Of a DNA stretch of 64,000 bases, positions 54,262 through 63,301 are shown one piece after another (position 1 is the first letter of the stretch; each line of letters begins with the position of its first letter). The stretch is from DATAEE01 sp036258175 (GTDB lineage: Bacteria > Acidobacteriota > Vicinamibacteria > Vicinamibacterales > 2-12-FULL-66-21), in NCBI GenBank assembly GCA_036258175.1, contig DATAEE010000106.1:62001-126000 (forward strand), given 5' to 3'. The notes under the pieces were generated by a model. It saw only the letters and a program-made list of their open reading frames with translations, ran no database searches and had not been told where the DNA came from. The position numbers and the translations under genes are program-made.

Positions 54262-55686
54262 TTAGAGGCGCTCGAGCTCGGTTTTCAGGAGGTCGTACGC
54301 GCGGCGCACGTGGGCCTCGGCCGTGCGGATGTGGCCAATCGCGAGCCGAATTGTGAAGCGGCCGTTCAAGCGCGTGTGCGACAGAAACACCTCGCCGCTG
54401 GCGTTGACGCGATCGAGGAGGCGTTCGTTGAGAACGTCGAGAGCCGCCGCGTCACCGGCAAGTGACGGCGGTCGTGCACGAAAACAGACGACCGAGAAGG
54501 GCACCGGCGCGAGCCGTTCGAACGCCGGGTCGGCGTCGATCCAGTCCGCGAACAGCCGCGCGAGCCGCATGTGTTCCGCGAGCCGCGCGCGGAGCGCATC
54601 GCTGCCGAAATGCCGCAACACCATCCACAGTTTCAGCGAGCGAAACCGCCGACCGAGCTGGATCCCGGTGTCCATCAGGTTCCGGGTCTCGCCCGCCTCG
54701 GTCGTGCGAAGGTACTCGGGTGTCAGGCTGAACGCCGCGCGAAGATCGCCCATCCGGCGCGTGTAGAGCACGCTCAAATCGAACGGCGTGAAGAGCCATT
54801 TGTGAGGATTGACGACGAGCGAATCGGCGCGGTCGCAGCCGGCAAGCGTCGCTTCGCAGCCGGGAACCATGGCGGCGACACCGGCATAGGCGGCGTCCAC
54901 GTGCAGCCAGAGACTGTGCCGGGCGCAGATGTCGGCGATCGCGGGAACGGGATCGACGCTCGTCGTAGAGGTCGTGCCGACCGTGGCGACCACCGCCAGC
55001 GGCTGCATCCCTGCGGCGCGATCTTCCCCGATGGCCGACTCGAGCGCGTCGACCCGCATCTGAAAACGATCGTCCGTAGGGATTCGGCGAAGCGCCTCGC
55101 GACCGAAACCGAGCAGCATGATCGCCTTGTCGATCGATGAGTGCGCGTGCTCGGAACAATAAATGCGCGGCAGCGGGACGTCGGTGCGCGCGACCAGGCC
55201 GCGCTCGTTGACGCCGGCGATCGCCGACTGCCGCGCGGCTGCGAGGGCGTGCAGGCTCGCGATCGACGCCGTGTCATAGATGACGCCCTCGAATGCTTCC
55301 GGAAGATTCAGCAGCTTACGCAGCCAGCCAAGCGTGACCTCCTCGAGCTCCGTCGCTGCAGGCGACGTGCGCCAGAGCATCGCCTGAACGTTCAAGGCGG
55401 CCGACAGGAATTCCGCCAGCACGCCGGGAGCGCTCCCCGTTATCGCGAAGTAGGCAAGGAAGCCGGGATGGTTCCAGTGAGTGATGCCCGGAAGGACGAT
55501 CCGTTCGAAGTCCGCGAAGATTGCGGCGAATGATTCTGGTTGCCGCGGCGCGTCCGATGGCAGCGCGCGCCGGACATCGCCGGGCGCCACGCGCGACAGC
55601 ACCGGGTACCGATCGGAATGCTCGAGGTAATCCGCGATCCACTCGACGAGCTGGTGCCCGTGGGCCCGGAATTCGTCCGCGTTCAC
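54262..55686 (-). CDS. Pyridoxal-dependent amino-acid decarboxylase (group II, aromatic type)
   Basis: 474 residues. Seen: GITHWNHPGFLAYFAITGSA near residue 80, LHVDAAYAGVAAMVPG (PLP-ring Asp) near 262, the Schiff-base lysine in SLVVNPHKWLFTPFDLSVLY near 295, and a C-terminal LAIGHIRTAEAHVRRAYDLL. The spacing matches aromatic-L-amino-acid/tryptophan/tyrosine decarboxylases. It would release CO2 from an aromatic or related amino acid; the exact substrate cannot be read. It is 67 bp downstream of nothing obvious and stands alone. Confidence 0.92.
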   Translation of the reverse strand: MNADEFRAHGHQLVEWIADYLEHSDRYPVLSRVAPGDVRRALPSDAPRQPESFAAIFADFERIVLPGITHWNHPGFLAYFAITGSAPGVLAEFLSAALNVQAMLWRTSPAATELEEVTLGWLRKLLNLPEAFEGVIYDTASIASLHALAAARQSAIAGVNERGLVARTDVPLPRIYCSEHAHSSIDKAIMLLGFGREALRRIPTDDRFQMRVDALESAIGEDRAAGMQPLAVVATVGTTSTTSVDPVPAIADICARHSLWLHVDAAYAGVAAMVPGCEATLAGCDRADSLVVNPHKWLFTPFDLSVLYTRRMGDLRAAFSLTPEYLRTTEAGETRNLMDTGIQLGRRFRSLKLWMVLRHFGSDALRARLAEHMRLARLFADWIDADPAFERLAPVPFSVVCFRARPPSLAGDAAALDVLNERLLDRVNASGEVFLSHTRLNGRFTIRLAIGHIRTAEAHVRRAYDLLKTELERL

Positions 55687-55693
55687 GCGCGGA

Positions 55694-56734
55694 TTATAGG
55701 CGGGGTTCCTGCTCTCGCTCGACGGTCACCGTCACGGGCGCGGAGAGCCTGACGGTGACGCTGGTCCCGGCTTGAAGCACCGCCGGCTTGCGGTCGCCGG
55801 CCATCACCGCGGCGGTGCCGCCTGCCGCACCGGTGGATCCGCCGATGATCGCGCCCTTGCCGCCGCCGAAGATCGCCCCGAGAATCGCGCCACCCACGGC
55901 CGCGCCGCCGATCTTTGCGGCGCTGCTGCCCGCAGGTGACTCGCCATCTCTGAAGATCGTATCGGTTTGAACCGGCACCGTCGTGCCGTCGGCGAGGACC
56001 AGCGTGTGGAAGCGCACGCCAAGCCGCGCGCGCTCGCGAACCTTCCCGCCTTGTTCAACGAGCGACACCGAGCCGATCATGCGCGCGCCTGCTGGGATCG
56101 CGGCGCGATCGCCGACCGTCACGTCGCGCGTTACGCGCGCCTCGACGCGGTCCTCTACGCGCGCGCGCTCGGTCGTCAGCGTCGTTTCCATCTGCAGGCC
56201 GATCACCGAGTCGGTTTCGACGACGAGCTGTTCGATGGTCCGCGCGGGCGGTGCTTCGCGTTCCGGAACGCGCTCGACCGGCGTAACGGTTTCACTGAGC
56301 GGCTCGGACGCCGGCGCCGCCTGGGGCTGCGCGTGTTCAGGCGCTGGCGCGGCCGAAGGTTGCTCGATCGGCCGCGGAATTGGTGCTGACGAAGACGCGG
56401 ACGCTTCGCGCGCGGGTGCGGTCCGGCGGGCGCGTGCCGTGGCCGGACGCGGGAGCTCGCCGCCGTTCGACGCCTTCGGCTCTGGATCTTTGGCCGCAGC
56501 TGCGGTCTTCGCTGCAACCGCTTCATCGTCGGTGACCGGAACGACGGTGTCGGTCGCGCTGGACGGTGCGGCGGCCGCTGCGGCCGGTTCGCTGACCGCC
56601 CCGGCCGGCGGAAGCGCGGCCAGCTCGGCGGCGGGCGTCGTCCGGTTGTCACGCACGGCCAGATAGGCGCCACCACCCGCGGCGGCAACACAGAGCATGG
56701 CGACGAGCGCGATCACGGTCGACCTGGAATTCAT
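55694..56734 (-). CDS. Membrane-anchored protein with glycine-zipper segment
   Basis: 346 residues. N-terminal membrane anchor (TVIALVAMLCVAAAGGGAYL), a long Ala/Pro-rich disordered linker to ~165, then a beta-rich domain (RVEDRVEARVTRDVTVGDRA, IPAGARMIGSVSLVEQGGKV) resembling TrbI-like barrels. A glycine zipper follows (GGAAVGGAILGAIFGGGKGA then IIGGSTGAAGG) near 285. The C terminus is PVTVTVEREQEPRL. It may be an envelope-spanning or stress-related protein. No close functional family is recognised. It overlaps none of its neighbours and is co-directional with the decarboxylase, 7 bp away. Confidence 0.78.
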   Translation of the reverse strand: MNSRSTVIALVAMLCVAAAGGGAYLAVRDNRTTPAAELAALPPAGAVSEPAAAAAAPSSATDTVVPVTDDEAVAAKTAAAAKDPEPKASNGGELPRPATARARRTAPAREASASSSAPIPRPIEQPSAAPAPEHAQPQAAPASEPLSETVTPVERVPEREAPPARTIEQLVVETDSVIGLQMETTLTTERARVEDRVEARVTRDVTVGDRAAIPAGARMIGSVSLVEQGGKVRERARLGVRFHTLVLADGTTVPVQTDTIFRDGESPAGSSAAKIGGAAVGGAILGAIFGGGKGAIIGGSTGAAGGTAAVMAGDRKPAVLQAGTSVTVRLSAPVTVTVEREQEPRL

Positions 56735-56838
56735 GATGGCTTCAGGCAGAGCAAGAGCCGTACCCCTGAAAACAGGCCGATTCTAACGGGTATTGGCCCC
56801 AGAAAGCGACCCGGACTGAGGACAGGCTGTCACCTTGC

Positions 56839-57972
56839 TCAAGCCCGGCGCCGGGTGCCTCCGAGCCTTCGAACGAAGGCCAGGACCGGAGGCAGGAGGG
56901 CCAGGCTGGCGATGAGAAGGTCGCTCGGCTTGAGGCCTGGCTGTCGCTGGGGCGGACGATCCACTGTGCAGTTCGGCTCGTTCCGCCCCGCTGTCGCAAC
57001 GTACGCGGCGGCCGCCGGTTGTCCTGCGCGAATGCGCGCTTCGTACTCACGCAGCGCGCGCACGCCCATCGATTTTTTCTGCCCGGGCACCTTTTCTCCG
57101 GGCGCTTTGCCGTACGGCGACGCGTGTTCGATTTCCGCGTTGAGCTCGGCGCCCACCAGAATCGCGAGTCCTGACAGGTAGAACCACAGCAACAGGATGA
57201 TCACGCCGGCCAGCGCTCCGTAGGTCTCGTTGTAGTCTCCCCAGTTGGCGAGATAGATCTTGAACCCTAGGGAGATCACCAGCCAGAGCAGTGTCGCGAG
57301 GACCGCGCCCGGAGTGATCCAGACCCAGTCCTGCTCGGCATCAGGCGCGCAGTAATAAATGATCCCGATCGCGGTGACGACGAGCGCGAACACGATCGGC
57401 CACTGCAGAATCTTCCAGGTCCATTCAAAAGCCGGCCCGAGCCGCATCGCGTTCGCAATGCGCTCTGCGATCGTCGGCCCGGCGATCACGAGCGCGAACG
57501 ACACCAGGATGAACAGCGCGAGGCCGACCGTCAGGCCGACGGCGATGAGCCGCGTCTTCCACCATGGCCTCGACTCCTCGATGTCGTACGCCATGTTCAT
57601 CGTCGTGATGATCGACATCATTGCGCCCGAGCTGCTCCAGATGGTGAACAGGAACGCAAACGTCATGACGCCGCCGTCGTCGCTCTCCGAGATCTTGTGG
57701 ATCTGATCCAGCAGGAAACTGATTACGTCCGGCGGGGCGATGCCGCCGAGATACTTCACCGTCTCATCCACGAGGTTGTCGACGGGGAAGAAGCTGGCGA
57801 GCGAGACGAGGAAGAGCAGCAGCGGAAACAGCGAAAGGAAAAAATAGTACGCAAGCTGAGCCGAGAGGCTGAGGATGTCGTCAGCGATGCTTTCCTTGAC
57901 CGTACGCTTCAGGATTTCGCCCCAACCGATCGGCACTTTCAAGTACGCCAGCACGACGGCAGATCGCTGCAA
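56839..57972 (-). CDS. YihY/BrkB family membrane protein
   Basis: 377 residues with about six membrane helices. Seen: SIADDILSLSAQLAYYFFLS then LFPLLLFLV near residue 30, the central GALAGVIILLLWFYLSGLAI then LVGAELNAEIEH near 255, typical of the YihY family (formerly misnamed RNase BN). The exact role is unknown; a transport or envelope role is likely. The C-terminal tail ends in a hydrophobic stretch (DLLIASLALLPPVLAF) not found in all members. Confidence 0.9.
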   Translation of the reverse strand: MQRSAVVLAYLKVPIGWGEILKRTVKESIADDILSLSAQLAYYFFLSLFPLLLFLVSLASFFPVDNLVDETVKYLGGIAPPDVISFLLDQIHKISESDDGGVMTFAFLFTIWSSSGAMMSIITTMNMAYDIEESRPWWKTRLIAVGLTVGLALFILVSFALVIAGPTIAERIANAMRLGPAFEWTWKILQWPIVFALVVTAIGIIYYCAPDAEQDWVWITPGAVLATLLWLVISLGFKIYLANWGDYNETYGALAGVIILLLWFYLSGLAILVGAELNAEIEHASPYGKAPGEKVPGQKKSMGVRALREYEARIRAGQPAAAAYVATAGRNEPNCTVDRPPQRQPGLKPSDLLIASLALLPPVLAFVRRLGGTRRRA

Positions 57973-58035
57973 CCCTGCTGCCAGCAGCCGCAGATGGCCG
58001 CAGATACACGCAGATTTAGCGGCTGAACCTGTGGT
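57973..58035. repeat. CGCAGAT word repeat upstream of the M14 gene
   Basis: Near-repeats GCCGCAGATGG, CCGCAGATACA and CGCAGATTTAG lie between the YihY and M14 starts. TTTAAT at 58034-58039 could be the -10 box of the M14 gene. Confidence 0.55.
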
Positions 58036-58070
58036 TTAATTTGCGGGTCCCGGGAACGTGGAGGAATCTC

Positions 58071-61007
58071 ATGACGAAACAGGCGCGGTTGGGCCTCTCT
58101 CTTACGCTTGTGCTTTGCCTCGTAACACCTGGCGCGGCACAGGCCCAGGCGACGCGTGCCGCGTCAGGCCAGAAGGCGCAGAAGATAGATGAAGAGTACA
58201 CGCGGAAGATCAAGGAGCACACGCAGGATCCGCGCATCATCACCGAGCTCGTCGATCATCTGCCTGCGTCCGACACGATTCCTTCGCCGCTGAAGTTCTT
58301 CGGGCGCATCGTCGGCGAGCCGGGAAACCTCACCTACTACAAGGACATCGTCCGGTATCTGGAAGCGCTCGACAAAGCGTCCGATCGCTTGACGATGTGG
58401 AAGATCGGGAAGAGCGACGAGGGCCGCGACATGGTCGCGGTCGCGATCGCGGACGAAGCGACTATCAAGTCGCTCGACAAGTACAAGCAGGTCACGGCTC
58501 AACTGACGGATCCGAGGAAGCTCAGCGAAGCGCAGGCACGGCAGCTGATCGACACCGGGAAGCCGATTTACTACGCGCTCGGCAGCATTCATTCGCCGGA
58601 GACCGGCAGCCCCGAGATGTTGATGGAGCTTGCCTACCGGATGATCGTCGAGGAGACGCCGTTCATCCAGACGATTCGCAACAACTCCATCTTCATGTTC
58701 ACGCCGGCGACCGAAGTAGACGGCCGCGACAAGCAGGTCGACAACTTCTACTACCAGAAGAAGACCGGGAAGACTCCGCCGCCGCTCGTGTACTGGGGCC
58801 ACTACGTTGCGCACGACAACAACCGCGACGCGATGGGCGTCTCGCTGAACCTGACCAGGAACATGCTCGGCGCCTTCCTGCAGTGGCATCCGACGGTGTG
58901 GCACGACCTGCACGAATCAGTGACCTACCTGTACACGTCGACAGGGACGGGACCCTACAACACCTCAATCGATCCGATCGCCGTCGACGAATGGTGGCTG
59001 CTCGCGAAGGTCGAGACGAGCGAGATGGCCAAGCGCGGTGTTCCAGGGGTCTGGACCTACAACTTCTATGACGGCTGGGTCCCGAACTACCTCTTCTGGG
59101 TCGCGAACATGCACAACTCGATCGGACGGTTCTACGAAACGCAGAGCTATCGGGGCGAGAACTACGACCTGAACGTGCCGGTCACGACCACCAGCCGGGA
59201 ATGGTACCGCCCGAATCCACCGCTGCCGTCGATCAAGTGGGGACCGCGGAACAACATCAACATCCAGCAGTCGGCGCTGCTGCTCGCGATGAACTACGTC
59301 GCGCGCAACGGGCAGACGTTTCTCGAGAACTACTACCTGAAGAACAAGCGCGCCGTCGAGCGCGGCAAGACCCAGGCGCCGCATGCCTGGGTGATTCCCG
59401 CGGGCCAGCGGCGCAAGGTCGAAGCGGCCGAGATGGTCAATCTGCTGCGGCTGCAAGGGGCGGAGGTCCACACCGCAAACGGCGACTGGGGAAGCGGTTC
59501 GACGAAGGTGACCGCCGGCGACTACGTCGTGCGGATGGACCAGCCGTACAGCACGATCGTGGACGTGCTGCTCGACACGCAGTTCTATCCGGCCGCCAAC
59601 CCCCGTCCGTACGACGATACCGGGTGGAGCTTCCCGCTGCTCCGCAACATCAAAGCTTCCAAGGTGGAGGACAAGGCCATCCTCGACCAGCCGATGACGC
59701 TCGTCACGCAGGACGTCAGCGTGCCCGGCACGATCAACGGCACGGGCGACACGCTCATCGTCGAGCACAACACGGACAACACGCTGGCGAGCTTCCGGTT
59801 CCAGAACGCCGGCGCAAAGATGCTGGCGGCCGAGGATGACTTCGAGGCGGCCGGTCGCAAGTTCACGGCGGGCGCGTTCATCGTGCCTGGCGCCGACCGC
59901 GCGAAGCTCGAACCAGCGATCAAGTCGCTCGGTCTTTCGGCGTTCGCGGTGAGCGGCACGCCGTCGGTCAAGACGCACGAGCTCGACGTACCGCGCATCG
60001 GCTACGTCCACTCGTGGGCGCGGACGCAGGACGAGGGCTGGGTCCGGATGGCCTTCGACAAATTCAAGGTGCCGTACACCTACTTCGCCGATCAGAAGCT
60101 CCGTGAAGGCAGCCTCCGCGCGAAGTACGACGTCATCGTCATGCCGCACATCGGCGGCGACGCGCAACAGCAGGTGAACGGGCTGCCGATGATTGGCGAT
60201 CCAACGCCGTACAAGAAGAGCGAGCTCACGCCGAATCTCGGCGTCCAGGACCAGAGCGACGATATCCGCGGCGGCATGGGCCTTCCTGGGCTCAGCGAGC
60301 TGGCGAAGTTCGTCCAGGAGGGCGGCACGCTCATCGTCGAGGGATCGACGTCGACGATCTTTCCGGAGTACGGCCTGATGCAGGGCGTGACCGTCGAGGA
60401 TCCGCAAGGCCTCTTCGTGCGCGGCTCGGTGCTGAAGGCGATGATCGCGGACAAGAAGAGTCCCATCGCGTACGGCTACGACCAGAACGCGCTCGCTGTC
60501 TACTTCAACCAGGCCCCGGTGCTGCGCGTCGGACCTGGCGGCTTTGGTGGCTTCGGCGGCGGCGGTCCACAGATCCCCGGCGTGGGCCAGAACCTGACGC
60601 CGAACGCGGTTCCGGAAACGCTCGCATCGCTGGAACCTCAGGAACAGCCAAAGCGACCGCAGCGGCCGATGGTGGACGAGACGGCGGAACTGCGTCAGAT
60701 GGCGCGCGCGTTCGGGTTCAACATCGACGATCGCGCGCCGCGCGTCGTCCTCCGGTTCCCGACGGATCCAAACGACATGCTGCTGTCGGGCGCGCTCGTC
60801 GGCGGCCAGGCGCTTGCCGGCCGCGCGGTCGCGCTTGACGCAACGATCGGCAAGGGACACGTCGTCATGTTCGCGAACCGGCCGTACTGGCGATGGGAGA
60901 CGCAGGGCAGCTTCTTCCTGGGTTTTAACGCGATCCTGAACTGGAACGATCTCGACGCAGGGAAGCCGGCGGACAAGCGGACGACGACCGAGCAGGCGGC
61001 TCGATAG
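58071..61007 (+). CDS. M14 family zinc carboxypeptidase
   Basis: 978 residues. The ATG at 58071 follows GGAGGAATCTC, and a signal peptide follows (MTKQARLGLSLTLVLCLVTP to AQAQ). The peptidase domain spans ~45-400: YALGSIHSPETGSPEMLMEL (HxxE zinc ligands) near 175, NNRDAMGVSLNLTRNMLG near 255, and HPTVWHDLHESVTYLYTS (third ligand) near 270. A long C-terminal region of unknown fold includes GFGGFGGGGPQIPG and ends near FFLGFNAILNWNDLDAG. It would trim C-terminal residues from peptides in the periplasm or outside, complementing the S9 and M28 enzymes. Confidence 0.9.
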   Translation: MTKQARLGLSLTLVLCLVTPGAAQAQATRAASGQKAQKIDEEYTRKIKEHTQDPRIITELVDHLPASDTIPSPLKFFGRIVGEPGNLTYYKDIVRYLEALDKASDRLTMWKIGKSDEGRDMVAVAIADEATIKSLDKYKQVTAQLTDPRKLSEAQARQLIDTGKPIYYALGSIHSPETGSPEMLMELAYRMIVEETPFIQTIRNNSIFMFTPATEVDGRDKQVDNFYYQKKTGKTPPPLVYWGHYVAHDNNRDAMGVSLNLTRNMLGAFLQWHPTVWHDLHESVTYLYTSTGTGPYNTSIDPIAVDEWWLLAKVETSEMAKRGVPGVWTYNFYDGWVPNYLFWVANMHNSIGRFYETQSYRGENYDLNVPVTTTSREWYRPNPPLPSIKWGPRNNINIQQSALLLAMNYVARNGQTFLENYYLKNKRAVERGKTQAPHAWVIPAGQRRKVEAAEMVNLLRLQGAEVHTANGDWGSGSTKVTAGDYVVRMDQPYSTIVDVLLDTQFYPAANPRPYDDTGWSFPLLRNIKASKVEDKAILDQPMTLVTQDVSVPGTINGTGDTLIVEHNTDNTLASFRFQNAGAKMLAAEDDFEAAGRKFTAGAFIVPGADRAKLEPAIKSLGLSAFAVSGTPSVKTHELDVPRIGYVHSWARTQDEGWVRMAFDKFKVPYTYFADQKLREGSLRAKYDVIVMPHIGGDAQQQVNGLPMIGDPTPYKKSELTPNLGVQDQSDDIRGGMGLPGLSELAKFVQEGGTLIVEGSTSTIFPEYGLMQGVTVEDPQGLFVRGSVLKAMIADKKSPIAYGYDQNALAVYFNQAPVLRVGPGGFGGFGGGGPQIPGVGQNLTPNAVPETLASLEPQEQPKRPQRPMVDETAELRQMARAFGFNIDDRAPRVVLRFPTDPNDMLLSGALVGGQALAGRAVALDATIGKGHVVMFANRPYWRWETQGSFFLGFNAILNWNDLDAGKPADKRTTTEQAAR

Positions 61008-61075
61008 GGTCGATTGGGTTCGCGGGGGTTCGATTAGATTCGAATGGGTTCGATTGGGTTAGAGGGTTCGAACCC
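61008..61075. repeat. GGTTCGATTGG word repeat
   Basis: Near-repeats of GGGTTCG, TTCGATTAGATTCGA and GGGTTCGATTGGGTT fill the gap between the M14 gene and the convergent DUF5655 gene. No gene is visible. Confidence 0.7.
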
Positions 61076-61080
61076 GTAGC

Positions 61081-61098
61081 GCAGCCCTTTAGGGCTGC
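61081..61098. repeat. Palindrome GCAGCCCT-TT-AGGGCTGC at the DUF5655 3' end
   Basis: An 8-bp stem with a TT core that contains the TAA stop of the minus-strand gene (61089). It sits between convergent genes and could act as a bidirectional terminator or be another mobile palindrome. Confidence 0.75.
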
Positions 61099-61523
61099 TT
61101 CCGCGTGCCGACGTCATACGACTCGCGCAGCAGTTTGATGAACGCGCGGTCGAGATCGTCGGCCGCAGTGAGCCTGAACCAATGGATCCAGTCGCGGCGC
61201 AGCATATGCTCGACCTTCATCAGTCGCGGATGATCGGCGCGGCGCTTGAGCCAGAAGTGGCCGTCGAGCGAGTGCTTCTTCGGCATCGCGCGCGCGAAGC
61301 GGACGCGGACCTGAAACACGATGCTCGTCTTCTGCGCGTACACGTTCACCGACCCGAATCCTTCGACGATGTCCACGAGGCGATCGAACAGCGTTCGAAC
61401 GATTGGCGCCTTGCGGGCGAAATGATCGTCGATCGCGTACCGGCCGCACGAATGCCAGATGTTCGGTGTGACGAAGCGGTGGCCGCACGCCGGGCACTTC
61501 CAGAGCTTCCGCGCAGTTGACAT
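61089..61523 (-). CDS. DUF5655-like protein with N-terminal zinc ribbon
   Basis: About 144 residues. It starts MSTARKLWKCPACGHRFVTP, and CPACG plus a later SCGRY/H pair form a likely zinc ribbon (CxxC...HxC). The rest (IVRTLFDRLVDIVEGFGSVN, VYAQKTSIVFQVRVRFARAM, HWFRLTAADDLDRAFIKLLR) matches the DUF5655 pattern, a small domain of unknown function thought to act near nucleic acids. The start is ATG 61523 (or 61535, which would overlap the divergent gene's start). Confidence 0.75.
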   Translation of the reverse strand: MSTARKLWKCPACGHRFVTPNIWHSCGRYAIDDHFARKAPIVRTLFDRLVDIVEGFGSVNVYAQKTSIVFQVRVRFARAMPKKHSLDGHFWLKRRADHPRLMKVEHMLRRDWIHWFRLTAADDLDRAFIKLLRESYDVGTRKQP

Positions 61524-61533
61524 ACTGGTCGAC

Positions 61534-62013
61534 ATGACAGTACCGCAGCGTGATTTTCTCCGCCATACCGTCGCGACGCTCGCATACCGCGGCGGCAAGG
61601 CCGTGCGGGATGCCCCCGCCGAGTTCAGCCCGTTCCGCATCAAGGAGCTGACGCGCACGCCGGGGCAGATCCTCGCGCATATCTGCGACCTGCTGGATTG
61701 GGCGCTGTCGCAGGCGCAGGGCGAGCAGCGGTGGAACGACTCCACGCCGCAGGCGTGGGAGGAGGACGTGCGCCGCTTCTTCGCCGCGCTCGCGGCTCTC
61801 GACGAGCACCTGGCCTCCGAACGCCCGCTCGGTTTTCCAGCCGAACAGATCTTTCAGGGCGCGATTGCCGACGCGCTGACACACGTCGGACAGATCAACA
61901 TGCTGCGCCGTCTTGCGGGATCGCGGGTCAAGGGCGAGAACTACTTCCGGGCCGACATCGTCGCCGGCCGCGTTGGCCCGGAGCAGACCGCGCCGCGGAG
62001 AGAATTTGACTAG
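61534..62013 (+). CDS. DinB-like superfamily protein
   Basis: 159 residues. A four-helix bundle pattern: SPFRIKELTRTPGQILAHIC then DLLDWALS near residue 35 and GAIADALTHVGQINMLRRLA near 110, with His residues at positions where DinB/YfiT proteins bind metal. They act as thiol-dependent transferases or are uncharacterised; the role here is unknown. The ATG is only 10 bp from the divergent DUF5655 start, so each promoter must lie inside the other gene, or the true start is elsewhere in the open frame from 61459. Confidence 0.82.
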   Translation: MTVPQRDFLRHTVATLAYRGGKAVRDAPAEFSPFRIKELTRTPGQILAHICDLLDWALSQAQGEQRWNDSTPQAWEEDVRRFFAALAALDEHLASERPLGFPAEQIFQGAIADALTHVGQINMLRRLAGSRVKGENYFRADIVAGRVGPEQTAPRREFD

Positions 62014-62274
62014 AACATGTGTGATGGGTGATCGGAGATCGAGCGATGTAATGGCTGATCCGGATTATCTCGGTATCGGGCTAAGTGATCCTCGCTATCT
62101 GAGGATCTTGCGATCTGGCCATCTGGCTGTGTGGCTATCTGGCGATTTCTCTATCTTGCTACGGCCGATGGCCCGATACCGCCGATGGCCCGATAACCAG
62201 ATCACTTGACCCGATAACCCGATATACCGGATCACTCCATTACATGACCCGATCACCCGATCATCCATCGCCAG
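62014..62274. repeat. GATCGGG / CCATCTGG word repeat upstream of FKBP gene
   Basis: Near-repeats (GGTGATCGG, GCCATCTGG, GGCTATCTGGCGA, GATGGCCCGATA) fill the gap. The right end shares ~40 bp with 51629-51669 upstream of argH. No gene is seen. Confidence 0.8.
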
Positions 62275-62282
62275 ATGCTGTG

Positions 62283-62288
62283 TATTAT
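62283..62288 (+). promoter_or_regulatory. FKBP gene -10 box
   Basis: TATTAT (5 of 6 to consensus) lies exactly 6 nt before the ATG at 62295 and no Shine-Dalgarno is present, which fits a leaderless transcript. Confidence 0.55.
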
Positions 62289-62294
62289 TCCCAG

Positions 62295-63107
62295 ATGACA
62301 CTCCGCCGACTGACCCTTCTTGTACCTGTTGTGCTCGCGCTTACGGTCCTGGTCGTCGCCGCTCAGTCGCTGCCGCCCACGCCGCCGGACGTCGCCGCGC
62401 CGCCGCCCGACGCGCAGAAGACACCGTCCGGCCTCGCGCACAAAGTGATCGCGCCGAGCAAGGAAACCGGTCATCCGGGCCCGACCGACATGGTCACCGT
62501 GCACTACACGGGCTGGACGACCGACGGCAAGATGTTCGACAGCTCGTACACGCGCAAGGCGCCGTCGACGTTTGCCGTCAATCGCGTGATTCCCGGGTGG
62601 GGCGAGGGCGTGCAGCTGATGGTCGTCGGCGAGAAACGCAGGTTCTGGATCCCGGAGTCGCTGGCGTACAAGGGCATGGAGGGCCGTCCCAAGGGGATGC
62701 TCGTTTTCGATGTGGAGCTTATGGACTATCAATCATCGCCGACCACCGCGCCCGCCGATGTCGCCTCGCCGCCCGCGGACTCCAAGAAGACTCGCAGCGG
62801 CCTCGCCTACAAAGTGATCCGTCCCGGGACCGGGACGAAACATCCTTCCGCTTCATCGAGCGTGACGGTGCACTACACCGGCTGGACGACAGATGGCAAG
62901 ATGTTCGACAGCTCGGTCAGCCGCGGACAGCCGGCCACCTTCCCCCTAAATAAGGTCATCGCAGGCTGGACCGAAGGCGTGCAGCTCATGGTCGAAGGAG
63001 AGAAGACGCGGTTCTGGATTCCGCAGAACCTGGCGTACCAGGGCCAGGCCGGCGCGCCGCGCGGGATGCTCGTCTTCGATGTGGAGCTGTTGAAGATAGA
63101 CAAATAG
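62295..63107 (+). CDS. Tandem FKBP-type peptidyl-prolyl isomerase, secreted
   Basis: 270 residues. Signal peptide MTLRRLTLLVPVVLALTVLV, then two FKBP domains. Domain 1 (~45-145) has VTVHYTGWTTDGKMFDSSYT and GWGEGVQLMVVGEKRRFWIP. Domain 2 (~165-268) has VTVHYTGWTTDGKMFDSSVS and GWTEGVQLMVEGEKTRFWIP. The first 17 residues of these motifs are identical, so the duplication is recent or under conversion. It helps fold proteins outside the cytoplasm. The upstream in-frame extension from 62244 is repeat sequence and is not used. Confidence 0.93.
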   Translation: MTLRRLTLLVPVVLALTVLVVAAQSLPPTPPDVAAPPPDAQKTPSGLAHKVIAPSKETGHPGPTDMVTVHYTGWTTDGKMFDSSYTRKAPSTFAVNRVIPGWGEGVQLMVVGEKRRFWIPESLAYKGMEGRPKGMLVFDVELMDYQSSPTTAPADVASPPADSKKTRSGLAYKVIRPGTGTKHPSASSSVTVHYTGWTTDGKMFDSSVSRGQPATFPLNKVIAGWTEGVQLMVEGEKTRFWIPQNLAYQGQAGAPRGMLVFDVELLKIDK

Positions 63108-63297
63108 GATCTTGCATTGGCGATTGGCGATTCTGGATTGCCGACTGATCGTTGATTGACGATTGATGATTGTCGATTGATTGACGATTGCTGGATTGGG
63201 CATCGGGGCTCAATCGAACAATCGACAATCAATCCACAACCCTCAATCGCAGATTCTCAATCAGTCTCCAATCGCAAATCAGTCAATCGTCAGTGCA
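63108..63297. repeat. ATTGACGATTG word repeat
   Basis: Left half: GGCGATTGGCGATT, TGATTGACGATTGATGATTG. Right half: the complement words CAATCGACAATCAATCC, CAATCGCAAATCAG. Together they form a long imperfect inverted repeat between the convergent FKBP and MerB-like genes. Confidence 0.85.
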
Positions 63298-63301
63298 AGG
63301 A

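Noticed and set aside
58965..60860. A 631-codon minus-strand frame opposite the M14 peptidase
   Set aside because: Antisense shadow; composition typical of GC-rich reverse frames and no recognisable domain.
61089..61745. Long form of the DUF5655-like gene starting at 61745
   Set aside because: The extension is antisense to the DinB-like gene; the zinc-ribbon start at 61523 is natural.
63108..63297. ATTGACGATTG block considered as a CRISPR or attachment site
   Set aside because: Units are short, variable and without spacers; no integrase nearby.
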